NCBI GenBank assembly: GCA_038134525.1
Contig: JAYPVI010000025.1
Span: forward strand, 1-14,709
Direction: 5' to 3'
Length of the DNA: 14,709 bases
Origin: GCA-002727735 sp038134525
Lineage (GTDB): Bacteria > Bacteroidota > Bacteroidia > Flavobacteriales_D > Parvicellaceae
The number at the start of each line of letters is the position of its first letter. Within the stretch, counting starts at the first letter, position 1. Positions 12,001-14,709 of the stretch are shown in pieces. The position numbers were made by a program, and so were the translations under genes. The notes beneath the pieces were generated by a model. It made no database searches, was not told where the DNA came from, and saw only the letters and a program-made list of their open reading frames with translations.

Positions 12001-14305
12001 AAGCTGTCACCTGGACGATTTCACCATCTTCAATATCATTACCAGGTCCTACTGTATAGGTCTGTTCTCTTGTGACTGCACCAGCATCAGCTGCACCATC
12101 AATCTCCCAACTATATGAATCAGCTCCTTCTGACGCTGTAATAGTAACAGAATCACCACTACAAAATAAGTCTCCTTCTACTCCAGTAAACAATTCCAAT
12201 TCATAGTTTGGAAAAACAGTTAATAAAAGTTCATTTGAAGATTGTGCATTACAGTAGCTAAAATCATCAACATTATCGTAACTGTAAGTTATTCTTCTAA
12301 TTTTTGTGGATGTTGTGAAATTATTTAAAGGAGAATAATTTTGACCAACTTCCCCTACTGGATTCCAAGTAGTCCCATTATTAGTAGAGATCTCCCAATA
12401 ATACCCTACATCATCGGAAACTGTTGCAGCAGTTCCATCAAATTGTCCAGCCAAAGCAGTACCATAACAAATACCATCTTCATCATTAGCATTAGAAAAA
12501 GAAATTTCCCCTGGATCAGTAACACTTAAAACAGTAAATGTTTCTGAATACTCTTCATAACAACCTGAATTATTATAAGCTCTAACGTAAACAATGTCTT
12601 CATCTGTTATTCTACTTGTTGTAAAAACATTTCCATCAACTTCTGCTGGTAAAAAATTCCCATAAGCATTTATATAAAATTCATATGTATTTCCACCTGA
12701 AGCTGTGAAAACCACTTCTTGATTTTTACAAATAACATTATCTGGCGCATCTGAAATCCATCCTGGATTTAATTCTGAATCATCGATGACGATAACCAAA
12801 GTTATTTCATTATCACAATCATTTAATGTAGAAACTACTTTTATAACATCACCATTTTTGACCTCTAAATCAGCCTCTGAAGTTGCATCCGATGCTGTTA
12901 AGTTGAATATTCTAGAACCAGAATCTTGCCAACTTTCATCATTAACAAAAAATTCATAATTTGTTGCTCCTGCAGTCGCTGAAATTATTATTGCATCATT
13001 TAAGCAAAATGAATTATCTTCATCATTACTTGAGAGTTCAACATTAAATAATGGCTCAACATTTATTACAAGTGGGTCTCCATTTTCAATACAATCAAGG
13101 GGCGATAAAATAACATTTCTTCTGTACCATGTAGTTTGAGTAAGATTTTCTGGTTGATAATTTGCTGCAGTTGCCCCATCAATATTTTCATAGCTTGTTT
13201 CTAGGCCGTCAGGTGAACTTTGCCATTGATATTCAGGTGAATTATCACTATCTATAACGGTAGCAACAGCACTTGTTCCTGTCCCATCACCTATTATTTC
13301 ATCAGGCTGTTCACCAAAACAAATTGAATTATCAGCAATTTCAATGACACCCATTGATGTAATACTTGCTTGATTTAGGGTAATACTCTCTTCAGAAAAA
13401 CAGCCATTATCATTGTAAATTTGAACTCTTACAGTTTCACCATCTGCTATAACTGATGAAAAATTGGCATCTGTATCTCCTGAAAAATCATTACCAACAA
13501 ACCACTTATAGCTTGTTCCACCGGTTGCAGTAAAATTTATGTTTTGACCTTCACAAAAATAACCTAAAGTAGCGTCTGAGATTAATTCACCCTCAGGCAA
13601 ATCCAATACGGTGACAGTAATAGATTCAGCATTTGTAGTAGTACAACCATTTTCATCCTCCATGTCAATGGTAATTATATCTCCATCTGACAAACTACCT
13701 GGGGCACCTCCCCCAACTTCTGTAAATGTTATATTATTTGAAGCACTAGACTGAATTTCATCGCCATTAAGATAAAATATGTAGTTATTTGCCCCAAGTG
13801 GTTCTATTGTGAAGGTAATTTCATCCCCTTCACAAATTATGTTATCATCATCAGTACTTGATAAAGTAGGAGTGTCTGGAACATAAACTTGAATATCATT
13901 TTCAGTATGAATTAAATCATAGGAACCATCACCATTGGAATCGATCTCAACAATTACAGTGTATAAATTTCCTGTACTAAAATCAATAAAATCAGCAGCT
14001 GCAAAATCATCAGGAAATGTTAATGTATTTGCTCCATTATTCAAAACAGTCCCGCCGTTAGTAGCTATTACAAATGGAGCAACTGAAATATCACCATTTA
14101 CCTCTATTCTAAAGTTTTTTTCAAATGCCAAAAGATCACCAGAACCATTATTTATAATTATATCAAATGATACTTCATCACTTGGACAAATAGGATCCGA
14201 AAAATCAACATCAGTTATGGAAACTTGGGCCAATGTATTATAACTTATTAATACTGCCCATAACCATAAAAAATTGACTAACCTCTTAGAAAATTTATAA
14301 TTCAA
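1..14305 (-). CDS. Giant multidomain surface adhesin-like protein (PKD-like / SprB-repeat, probable T9SS substrate), 3' end outside window
   Basis: One uninterrupted minus-strand frame of 4768 codons including a 100-N assembly gap; no stop appears before the left edge, so the C-terminus is missing. The TTG at 14305-14303 is chosen as the start because it gives a signal peptide (K4, K7-R8, hydrophobic core 9-20, T-L-A/Q cleavage near 26-27) and because no in-frame ATG exists between the upstream stop (14329-14327) and that peptide. The rest is extracellular beta-sandwich modules: CHU_C-type Ig-like (residues 28 to about 1870), G-x-I-N/D-x-x-T-G Ig-like (about 1870-2420), eight PKD-like (about 2420-3847), then SprB-type repeats (about 3847-4768). 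Most modules carry an early 'IC.G' cysteine and a late 'GC'. Composition is rich in D, N, T, S and I. From family knowledge, such proteins are type IX-secreted adhesins or gliding proteins that usually end in a CHU_C sorting domain; that end is not visible. The specific ligand is unknown. The broad class is secure, a specific name is not. Confidence 0.93.
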   Translation of the reverse strand, partial: MNYKFSKRLVNFLWLWAVLISYNTLAQVSITDVDFSDPICPSDEVSFDIIINNGSGDLLAFEKNFRIEVNGDISVAPFVIATNGGTVLNNGANTLTFPDDFAAADFIDFSTGNLYTVIVEIDSNGDGSYDLIHTENDIQVYVPDTPTLSSTDDDNIICEGDEITFTIEPLGANNYIFYLNGDEIQSSASNNITFTEVGGGAPGSLSDGDIITIDMEDENGCTTTNAESITVTVLDLPEGELISDATLGYFCEGQNINFTATGGTSYKWFVGNDFSGDTDANFSSVIADGETVRVQIYNDNGCFSEESITLNQASITSMGVIEIADNSICFGEQPDEIIGDGTGTSAVATVIDSDNSPEYQWQSSPDGLETSYENIDGATAANYQPENLTQTTWYRRNVILSPLDCIENGDPLVINVEPLFNVELSSNDEDNSFCLNDAIIISATAGATNYEFFVNDESWQDSGSRIFNLTASDATSEADLEVKNGDVIKVVSTLNDCDNEITLVIVIDDSELNPGWISDAPDNVICKNQEVVFTASGGNTYEFYINAYGNFLPAEVDGNVFTTSRITDEDIVYVRAYNNSGCYEEYSETFTVLSVTDPGEISFSNANDEDGICYGTALAGQFDGTAATVSDDVGYYWEISTNNGTTWNPVGEVGQNYSPLNNFTTSTKIRRITYSYDNVDDFSYCNAQSSNELLLTVFPNYELELFTGVEGDLFCSGDSVTITASEGADSYSWEIDGAADAGAVTREQTYTVGPGNDIEDGEIVQVTASFGECDITETIIINVDNFSEDVIPVLISNATNDAICANDVIIFTXXXXXXXXXXXXXXXXXXXXXXXXXXXXXXXXXXIETEVVNPPVATLISNATNDAICANDVIIFTAGPNVAGYTYNFYIGAVDGDPEQSSDNRQFTTTAIDATTTVIVEVINGSGCSDTQSLAITVPEGTDPGVLWIDTDGDAANGGEEDTETTICPQDAQPFIDGDNIGTEATVTEGTEAYYWEFKIDNEDWEEIPGATDTSLPADTVDISAAESVVRIKRVAYATVAGTTLRCEEVADEITINIENRTATILSSDADNSICNGDEVTFTLGGNFNLGTDTIEWYINDVAQGVDAAVFTTSGLVDGQRVWATVTVDDTACEFKSNEIETEVVNPPVATLISNATGNTICAWADGGIPFSDSVIFTAVDIADATYQWYINDDPIVVADNTSHILNTADTDFVFSVLEDVLIQEVKVIITTSTGCSDEATLDIYLNFANADNIRINGGGVTQNICFGTAPNAFENVNAKADPDGTTDYLDADYANGATDTYRWEKRVNGGDWEEIPGANVRDLYQAPALIEDSEFRRVTISELNGKICEDASNIISITVAEDLEGGTTQRLDPDDGWEAETQVLCLDVAPNRLRVNGSSVDDVRYQWQFSEDNLTWTDITIANGFNIDAEDDEYLPEEITAADISSIYELTFGAFDASDDGDTYTIIIGGNSFTATVGEDASDEGGDADIDSTAKIIEILALRINASSPSDSDGNTLGTKITATQDGVSVLTITLAPGSDLIPDWDVTDTVLGDEDNDITSVQSHEGNSNTRFYRRSVYSVFRDEVLPACETFSDPIQITVNTIEPGVIENDNPFICYNEVPPIFDSVYNASSSAGGIITYQWQSWDGKLNTNYENIDGATDSNFIPEDPLTQTTYFRRVATSTLGLDNITCSENSNAVVIYVIPEIDTGNPLGFDGKICRSSADPFQVNATDTDWFNSLIVENFEVDRGQEDTDNDGVAEGDDLLEFRWQFSSTNDEAGWTFVHEEFADADLADWDDTEVVLADVRAVVSEQLRNSVDTDIEVELYFRLVTTRYFYDTDGDGDVDSDDEGCTVYSNSINITVEADTYYAQIAGPEDGETICLGDEITPISYTWGGSTTGLEILNLPAGIDSVLSDTNGDGTDDTITFSGTPATTGFIRIQTLPDTACDIYIDSHTITVIQESIAPDYILVIDPNGVNDDLVLLNRNGLSYNTQYYLCAGEDLDVADRDDNVDAQDLDFEACYNSPFAEGLNDGFIWRIEPEDAGTINGITGEVDWFDEFRGEATISVTSLGCSGESDSIEIIVTVNEFDEPATPPTEPIPFELEQTQGVLIGGVPEEGESYSITLNGVEYIYDVQVGDDCIDIGQALVDLINNDLTSPVAGLFTATDQAYFPGDLNGNGLGDETGRRIIITATYEGYSAPSNPPDGPQGYGLNFEISTNSTSAPENAGERATMSIYDIQQSSLEVCNELVGAEPRCETNASTPDTQYFASSTGYSSIVFAIEDIVPGNGSELTPGVIDSATGVMNWNNDGFFGTFNVTAYAIGCDGIQTVTSSHAVRIYENLDAPEDIFYDLLSLPLCPAVDGDSTQFSSNTLVTWSIDNPLAGRINSVTGLLTWNTGFYGTVVVTARTYGCGGETISESITIAGPSEINRISAVNTENQRACMLSDILNIEYKLNGAATGANVTGLPNGISGSTEAREQITVITIGGDILSDDDDNYILTIDGIDYTVNILNDAIGDVDDVTARFAELIESADIGIDVIDNANSTFTLTSALGVEFSVSLEHDDPGNNDADTVQNPDTTQEGGIYFIISGAANVEITYPTTYSYSITTTGGACEQATKIGNITIDPLATLSFDNEDLNDQTVCNNNTAIEPILISLTGANVPLLTWDPPGGPDGIDNSFETIEQITTVTIGGVVLADTQISTVTLGDESLSDNGDEYSITLGGVNYTASIGEQTDYVDLNGDLNLNDAGDIIDELDDVILVLVDKINNDRDGDGDHDLDDDAILLADDNFNYTAVEDTVANTIEIILNPAPDGGTTFTISVSSDDPDDNDADSIDFETINSDSYTLSIDNTSFTVSIGDNLSALGGAPNVDTISEIVEAFVLLIEDEDLDITATNNGDDTSFNLTSPSGVVFTVANTIVDLQDDQAESFEIETIQEGGRFLTLTGTPTIADLSNDIVYTYTIQSAASDYGCNDDDQIAEIQGTITVKAEPQITLNEGEDPLEVCYGEDISEVIFEITGAATLAQISALEQSSTITINGDVLSDDDDSYSIKIDAETYTVTIGEDGSAFGGANPIATIAEVIELFTLKINAAGINVDAIDNADGETLTLSSNSNESFAITLTTSDPDDNDNENIEYTSTHSGLPEGINQSYDAESQIVEVTLGGDLLSNDTVDKYTITINGEDYDVIIGEDASADGGADDVDNLEEILNLFVLRINAADLGITVVADLDNATLTLTSTPGLLYTLNANATDNGDADGDDVTFTTTQEGGKFLTLSGSPAKIVEEPTTYTYVITTSGDICTPASYTGEIIVNPIPIITNPSENAIYDGVICNGSAMDDIVFELTNVLDWNEDEVNDILPEGIRANRVGNQIIISGTPNLNEDDIAIDGNLYEFTIRSTDNPYSCSTDVIFEGSFTLIISRDTITFDETSNGTLDDQGKAITEVCEFDLVPPIIFNMSEGIINAYIVTDNDDYEGLPDGLEADFDINSGIFTIQGIANPDVLETTEYNYLINGESSSCEPIVSFEGIINLHPNSTIDHEVASGDVNQIICDNTELTPIEFSISNVALNANITWTDINDIVIDQPDNLFFTYEDGVARIFGTPNIDNTETVVYNYLVETDANTNDCDEASISGTITVLPVEQLILDVGQGAISQEVCYGEDIDEIVFDVIGEDTFGEVVDIDDLPQGINVSFIPDDDEMGGELRINGSPTDPVEEVTTYTFTITTGGVQTSICEDAEETITIIVNPKSTLIFSGANTSLLDQHLCSGESIIEDNIIEFTFGGGANSAVADGLPEGLEFNVDPLTKIASISGTPDAVLDIREYIYTVTSVNEFGCVPEIERTGKITIYPPLELINWLDNITVTDETCFYSNDGSIEVQEAAIRGGVFSTLQVVDVTLDNSFESNDLITITITGDDGTIETFTYSVGDVDADGDFVAHGAGIRDMEKAEISDELAELINGDKDIRASNFVTLQANYDDQNGVIRFTAINKGIGFELNFSVDDGDDHFSSNEVVENETLTYQFYWRTSSNGSPNGELDDAISNSLNVDNLEAGTYILTVVSDGGCQINSPEVTIEQPDQISLESSSVCPSEIIIDVSGGTGPYTVTLWNQNYTSSVPKGDVEVSVIFDENDGVQAGRTYNISVKDINGCEFTDDDGNLIDLSIKTPTQLEINNDAFEIVQPTCSDNGSIKINNNAFSITGGSGDPGDFSNLSFIWTGSNGNPENNTNPNIYNLGPGEYILTVIDNTCSELEAVSDIITLTGNTDIEIDAQISEDPVYCGDGFIDLNISGGSGDGFSVEILNQFGISQNDIEENGEIGGKFNFRLENIYAGTYIINVTDDTTGCQESTFVEIEGSISELRAVDIIAEGQASFLITDLTCYESGDGSFEVEFEGGTPPFEYSINGGVWSTENFSTKTISVTFGVASTTVISSTIRVLKVNELDAGDYNVRIRDRGGVDLCFDEAGNEILLELGNVSISQPDQLEISEGEIVPIPCEGGTGSIEILISGGSLQELNGVENPNTVFQVNVLYPNGNRNNTSYKNGEPSLILENLNVIGEYLITVTDANQCQTTLAVYLDTNSPDNLGATAVVIPSQGCSSDAFTESSGASIQITSFDKGDGEIAGYPLWQRRTSIDLFKFTISLNGSASGVDGSLIGLKIDGTTFDASGTASITSIQDLASNLTIAINQAPNYEARLNGSQVVVTGELIDEISSITTSNTAVNLTLSSVVPHQESRWVEVPGLAGLEKIENLQAGIYRGIIRDGSGCGGTLVQNAT
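150..425 (-). repeat. Insert module 9, diverged, in last visible SprB-type repeat (residues ~4627-4719)
   Basis: Reads 'SLIGLKIDGTTFDASGTASI' then 'IQDLASNLTIAINQAPNYEA' and 'NGSQVVVTGELIDEI', giving the strand-strand-helix-strand order of the other modules without the acidic turn. The host resumes at 'WVEVPGLAGLEKIENLQAG'. Confidence 0.55.
2265..2650 (-). repeat. Insert module 8, diverged, in first SprB-type repeat (residues ~3886-4014)
   Basis: Reads 'VDVTLDNSFESNDLITITIT' then 'FTYSVGDVDADGDFVAHGAG', 'ISDELAELINGDKDIRAS' and 'VIRFTAINKGIGFELNFSV', then acidic D-D-G-D-D. The host repeat continues at 'TYQFYWRTSSNGS'. Fold order is preserved but sequence identity is low. Confidence 0.6.
4485..4850 (-). 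repeat. Insert module 7, second insert in PKD-like domain 3 (residues ~3152-3274)
   Basis: Reads 'EVTLGGDLLSNDTVDKYTIT', 'YDVIIGEDASADGGADDV', 'ILNLFVLRINAADLGI', 'LTLTSTPGLLYTLNA', ending at 'TTQEGGKFLTLSGSPA'. It is the closest visible relative of module 6 (shared I-G-E-D-x-S-A-x-G-G-A turn and L-x-I-N-A-A helix end), suggesting a local duplication. Confidence 0.75.
4890..5215 (-). repeat. Insert module 6, first insert in PKD-like domain 3 (residues ~3031-3139)
   Basis: Reads 'TINGDVLSDDDDSYSIKID', 'TYTVTIGEDGSAFGGA', 'IAEVIELFTLKINAAGINV', 'LTLSSNSNESFAITL', then acidic S-D-P-D-D-N-D-N-E. The host resumes with 'HSGLPEGINQSYD' before the next insert. Confidence 0.75.
5490..5805 (-). repeat. 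Insert module 5, second insert in PKD-like domain 2 (residues ~2834-2939)
   Basis: Reads 'SYTLSIDNTSFTVSIGDNLS' then 'ALGGAPNVDTISEIVEAF' and 'FNLTSPSGVVFTV', ending at 'TIQEGGRFLTLTGTPT', where the host domain resumes. It directly follows module 4. Confidence 0.75.
5810..6250 (-). repeat. Insert module 4, in PKD-like domain 2, extended (residues ~2686-2832)
   Basis: Starts with two near copies of the same strand, 'TTVTIGGVVLAD' then 'STVTLGDESLSD', then 'EYSITLGGVNYTASIG'. A long Asp-rich stretch follows (D-L-N-G-D-L-N-L-N-D and D-R-D-G-D-G-D-H-D-L-D-D-D), making it the longest copy, and it ends 'SSDDPDDNDADSIDFETI'. Confidence 0.7.
6540..6870 (-). repeat. Insert module 3, in PKD-like domain 1 (residues ~2479-2589)
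   Basis: Begins 'ITIGGDILSDDDDNYILTID', continues 'YTVNILNDAIGDVDDVTARF' and 'FTLTSALGVEFSVSL', and ends with an acidic D-D-P-G-N-N-D-A-D linker before 'TTQEGGIYFIISG'. It replaces the loop after 'TGLPNGI' of the host PKD-like domain. Confidence 0.75.
7640..7995 (-). repeat. Insert module 2, diverged (residues ~2104-2222)
   Basis: Reads 'EGESYSITLNGVEYIYDVQV' then 'DIGQALVDLINND' and an additional D-L-N-G-N-G-L-G-D-E loop before 'RRIIITATYEGYS'. It has the same strand-turn-helix-strand order as the other copies but lacks the E-D-x-S-A-x-G-G-A turn. It sits between two G-x-I-x-x-x-T-G Ig-like domains. Confidence 0.55.
8615..8622 (-). repeat. Homopolymeric G8 tract within the giant gene
   Basis: Eight Cs on the plus strand read as TGG-GGG-GGG (W-G-G) in 'YTWGGSTTG'. 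It is the longest G/C homopolymer I saw in this AT-rich frame. Slippage of one base would shift the frame about 1895 codons from the start. Confidence 0.7.
9700..9960 (-). repeat. Insert module 1 (residues ~1449-1536)
   Basis: Reads 'DDGDTYTIIIGGNSFTATVG' then an E-D-A-S-D-E-G-G-D-A acidic turn and 'IIEILALRINA', ending near 'SVLTITLAPG'. It interrupts a type A Ig-like domain between 'EEITAADISS' and the 'NTRFYRRSVYS' strand. Confidence 0.7.
10835..11713 (-). repeat. 879-bp (293-codon) in-frame tandem repeat unit, probably collapsed in the assembly
   Basis: The 55 bases at 10835-10889 recur exactly at 11714-11768, giving a period of 879 bp, a multiple of three. The unit encodes one full C-A-B set of Ig-like domains: a C domain (ITVPEGTDP near its end), an A domain ('YYWEFKIDNEDWEEIPGATD', then 'RIKRV'), and a B domain ('DADNSICNGDEVTFTLGG' to 'CEFKSNEIETEVVNPP'). 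The second copy is cut off by the N gap after 55 bp. Two lines inside the unit count at about 42% G+C against about 32-33% in lines sampled outside, with more GTC, GCC and CGC triplets. Confidence 0.8.
11674..11728 (-). repeat. 55-bp repeat, first copy (matches right edge of the gap)
   Basis: Identical to 11869-11923 and in the same reading frame. It encodes 'SNATNDAICANDVIIFT', the start of a type C Ig-like domain. It overlaps the other 55-bp repeat by 15 bp (11714-11728). Confidence 0.9.
11714..11768 (-). repeat. Second copy of the 55-bp unit start, ending exactly at the gap
   Basis: Identical to 10835-10889 and ending at the last base before the Ns. It encodes 'IETEVVNPPVATLISNAT', the B-C junction of the super-repeat. 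Upstream bases differ between the two copies (TTCC versus ATTT before TGTCGC). Confidence 0.9.
11769..11868. other. Assembly gap of exactly 100 N
   Basis: A round 100-N run is a conventional placeholder of unknown length. The reading frame is the same on both sides (codon low ends at 11762 and 11870), which is compatible with either 100 bp or 784 bp since both leave remainder 1 when divided by 3. Both edges are 55-bp repeats, so the gap sits in an unresolved repeat inside the giant gene. Protein positions beyond about residue 813 are therefore nominal. Confidence 0.97.
11869..11923 (-). repeat. 55-bp repeat, second copy, starting at the first base after the gap
   Basis: Identical to 11674-11728; the sequences diverge at the next base (T at 11924, A at 11729). 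Its start coincides with the end of the Ns, so the right-hand contig began exactly at a shared 55-mer. Confidence 0.9.
14228..14305 (-). other. Sec signal peptide of the giant protein (residues 1-26)
   Basis: The first residues read (M)NYKFSKRLVNF followed by LWLWAVLISYNTLA-Q. A basic n-region (K4, K7, R8), a hydrophobic core with two tryptophans and a T-L-A cleavage site give a standard signal peptidase I profile, so the protein enters the periplasm by Sec, as type IX substrates do. There is no lipobox cysteine, so it is not a lipoprotein. Confidence 0.85.
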
Positions 14306-14434
14306 AGAATACCTATAATTAATAAGTTACTAAAATAGCCAAATTAAATTGTTATTCCTTTATGGAATAAAAAGATTTAAATCAAAAAAAACTAATCCAA
14401 ATTTCAATACAATATTTAAAAATCAATTCAAAAA
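14306..14434. other. Intergenic region between permease and giant adhesin gene
   Basis: This is 129 bp of very AT-rich DNA. It holds a 7-bp inverted repeat (14352-14370) and a perfect 10-bp palindrome, GATTTAAATC (14374-14383). There is no ATG in any frame of the coding (minus) strand, which supports the TTG start. No good copy of the Bacteroidota promoter (TTTG about 19-21 bp before TAnnTTTG) was found. The closest is TAATTTG (minus strand, 14346-14340), one base short of the -7 consensus and lacking a well-placed -33 box. The region must hold the 5' UTR and possibly the promoter of the giant gene, unless that gene is transcribed through from the permease. Confidence 0.6.
14352..14370 (-). 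terminator. Weak candidate hairpin downstream of the permease gene
   Basis: TTATTCC and GGAATAA form a 7-bp perfect stem with a 5-nt loop, lying 65-83 bp past the permease stop. The stem is A/T-dominated with only two G:C pairs. On the minus strand it is followed by CAATTTAATTT rather than a clean U-tract, so it is a poor intrinsic terminator. It could equally be an operator or mRNA 5'-UTR structure for the giant gene, or chance in AT-rich DNA. Confidence 0.25.
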
Positions 14435-14709
14435 CTATCGAAACCGTAGGACTTTTGTAGGATTAATTCGCAATATGATTCGTGAGGGAATCCAAAGCAA
14501 AAGGAGAGAGACAATAAGAAAAAATAGATTTACTGAAAGTACATCCCAAAGAGTAATAACTACGGGAGCCCGATCTACAAAGTAATTTTCAGGATTTAGC
14601 CGAATCCAACCCCAATATTTTTGAGTGATATAAAAACCTACTCCAAATAAATTTCCCCAAAATAAACCCCGAAGAAGAATTAAAGCTCCATTATATAAAA
14701 AAATGGTTT
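14435..14709 (-). CDS. FtsX/LolE-family ABC transporter permease, C-terminal 90 residues (5' end outside window)
   Basis: The frame is open from the right edge to a TAG at 14437-14435. The visible end contains two membrane segments: one around 'FLYNGALILLRGLFWGN' leading into a G-x-G-F-Y turn, and one around 'VNLFFLIVSLLLLWIP'. They are separated by a short periplasmic stretch with 'LNPENYFVDRAPV', and the protein closes with 'SRIILRINPTKVLRFR'. This layout (second-last helix with G-x-x-x-G-N, the N/D-P-E-x-Y-x-V-x-x-A-P-V linker, last helix, then I-x-P-x-K-x-[IL]-R-F end) is typical of the C-terminal FtsX domain of Bacteroidota permeases annotated as LolC/LolE-like lipoprotein-releasing or FtsX-like permeases. 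In that family it is an inner-membrane subunit that works with an ATPase such as LolD to extract lipoproteins for the outer membrane. The gene reads toward the giant adhesin gene and ends 129 bp before it. Whether it is LolE proper or another MacB/FtsX-type exporter cannot be settled from 90 residues. Confidence 0.85.
   Translation of the reverse strand, partial: TIFLYNGALILLRGLFWGNLFGVGFYITQKYWGWIRLNPENYFVDRAPVVITLWDVLSVNLFFLIVSLLLLWIPSRIILRINPTKVLRFR

Larger units (their letters stand above)
8700..14224 (-). repeat. Zone 1: CHU_C-type Ig-like domain array (residues ~28-1870)
   Basis: Two domain types dominate. Type A has Y-x-W-[EQ] followed by S-x-D-G-x-x-W/Y-x-x-I-x-G-A, then T-x-x-x-R-R and a late C; examples have the Y-x-W tryptophan at 13223, 12395, 11318, 10394, 10082, 9374 and 8993. 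Types B and C have D-N-x-I-C-x-G-D-x-[VI]-x-F-T-A, then Y-x-F-Y-[IL]-N-G, then D-G-x-x-V-x-V and G-C. From 14224 to about 10560 they follow an A-B-C order with a period of 276-308 codons; after about 10400 type A domains follow each other more directly. The first domain (14224 to about 13870) is atypical and carries a D-S-N-G-D-G-S-Y-D loop. The best family match by eye is the Pfam 'Ig-like domain CHU_C associated' group, not confirmed by a search. Confidence 0.75.

Noticed and set aside
11694..12059. Plus-strand frame crossing the N gap
   Set aside because: It exists only because N codons are not stops; the minus-strand frame is the coding one on both sides.
1..14305. Possible split into several genes or a pseudogene by frameshift
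   Set aside because: Codon phase was identical at all points checked from 2 to 14305 and no in-frame stop was met while reading the translation.
14340..14346. TAATTTG as a Bacteroidota -7 promoter box
   Set aside because: It is one base short of TAnnTTTG, and no TTTG or TTG was found at a suitable distance upstream, so it is not reported as a promoter.
14374..14383. Perfect 10-bp palindrome GATTTAAATC as an operator
   Set aside because: Short A/T palindromes are common by chance in such AT-rich DNA and there is no second copy nearby.
14349..14585. Plus-strand open frame of 78 codons at the right end
   Set aside because: It is antisense to the permease C-terminus and intergenic region. The minus-strand reading has clear transmembrane segments and a recognisable FtsX ending, while the plus-strand product is a Lys/Arg/Asn-rich string with no motif.

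Overview
The window is AT-rich (about one third G+C in the lines I counted) and is filled almost completely by one giant minus-strand gene. Its domain families (CHU_C-associated Ig-like, PKD-like and SprB-type repeats), the LolE/FtsX-type permease next to it and the lack of a Shine-Dalgarno sequence all point to a member of the Bacteroidota, most likely Flavobacteriia or Cytophagia, with a type IX secretion system. No plus-strand gene, RNA gene, CRISPR array or insertion sequence was found.

Layout, read along the minus strand from right to left. 14709-14435 holds the last 90 codons of an FtsX/LolE-family ABC transporter permease. 14434-14306 is a 129-bp AT-rich intergenic region with two small palindromes and no ATG on the coding strand. 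From 14305 to the left edge runs a single open frame of 4768 codons, counting a 100-N gap. It begins at a TTG followed by a clear signal peptide and has not ended at base 1. I checked the frame at several points (bases 2, 8612, 10082, 11318, 11762, 11870, 12395, 13220, 14303) and all agree.

The giant protein is a mosaic of extracellular beta-sandwich domains in four zones: (1) a CHU_C-type Ig-like zone, 14224 to about 8700, whose first part is built from a three-domain super-repeat of roughly 280-300 residues; (2) a short zone of Ig-like domains with a G-x-I-N/D-x-x-T-G signature, about 8700-7040; (3) a run of eight PKD-like domains, about 7050-2765; (4) about seven SprB-type repeats, 2765 to the left edge. 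A separate roughly 90-145-residue module (Y-x-I-T-I-x-G-x-x-Y-x-V-x-I-G...L-T-L-T-S) is spliced into host domains of all four zones, nine times in total. By analogy with SprB and other gliding or adhesion proteins, the product is expected to be exported by Sec, moved across the outer membrane by the type IX system and displayed on the surface. The C-terminal sorting domain would lie beyond the left edge.

The most notable observation concerns the 100-N gap. Each edge of the gap is an exact 55-bp repeat of sequence elsewhere in the gene, and the two repeats together define an in-frame 879-bp (293-codon) tandem unit at 10835-11713. This is the pattern left when an assembler cannot resolve a near-perfect tandem duplication. 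At least one further 784-bp stretch (A and B domains plus part of C) is probably missing, and the domain spacing independently predicts the same missing piece.
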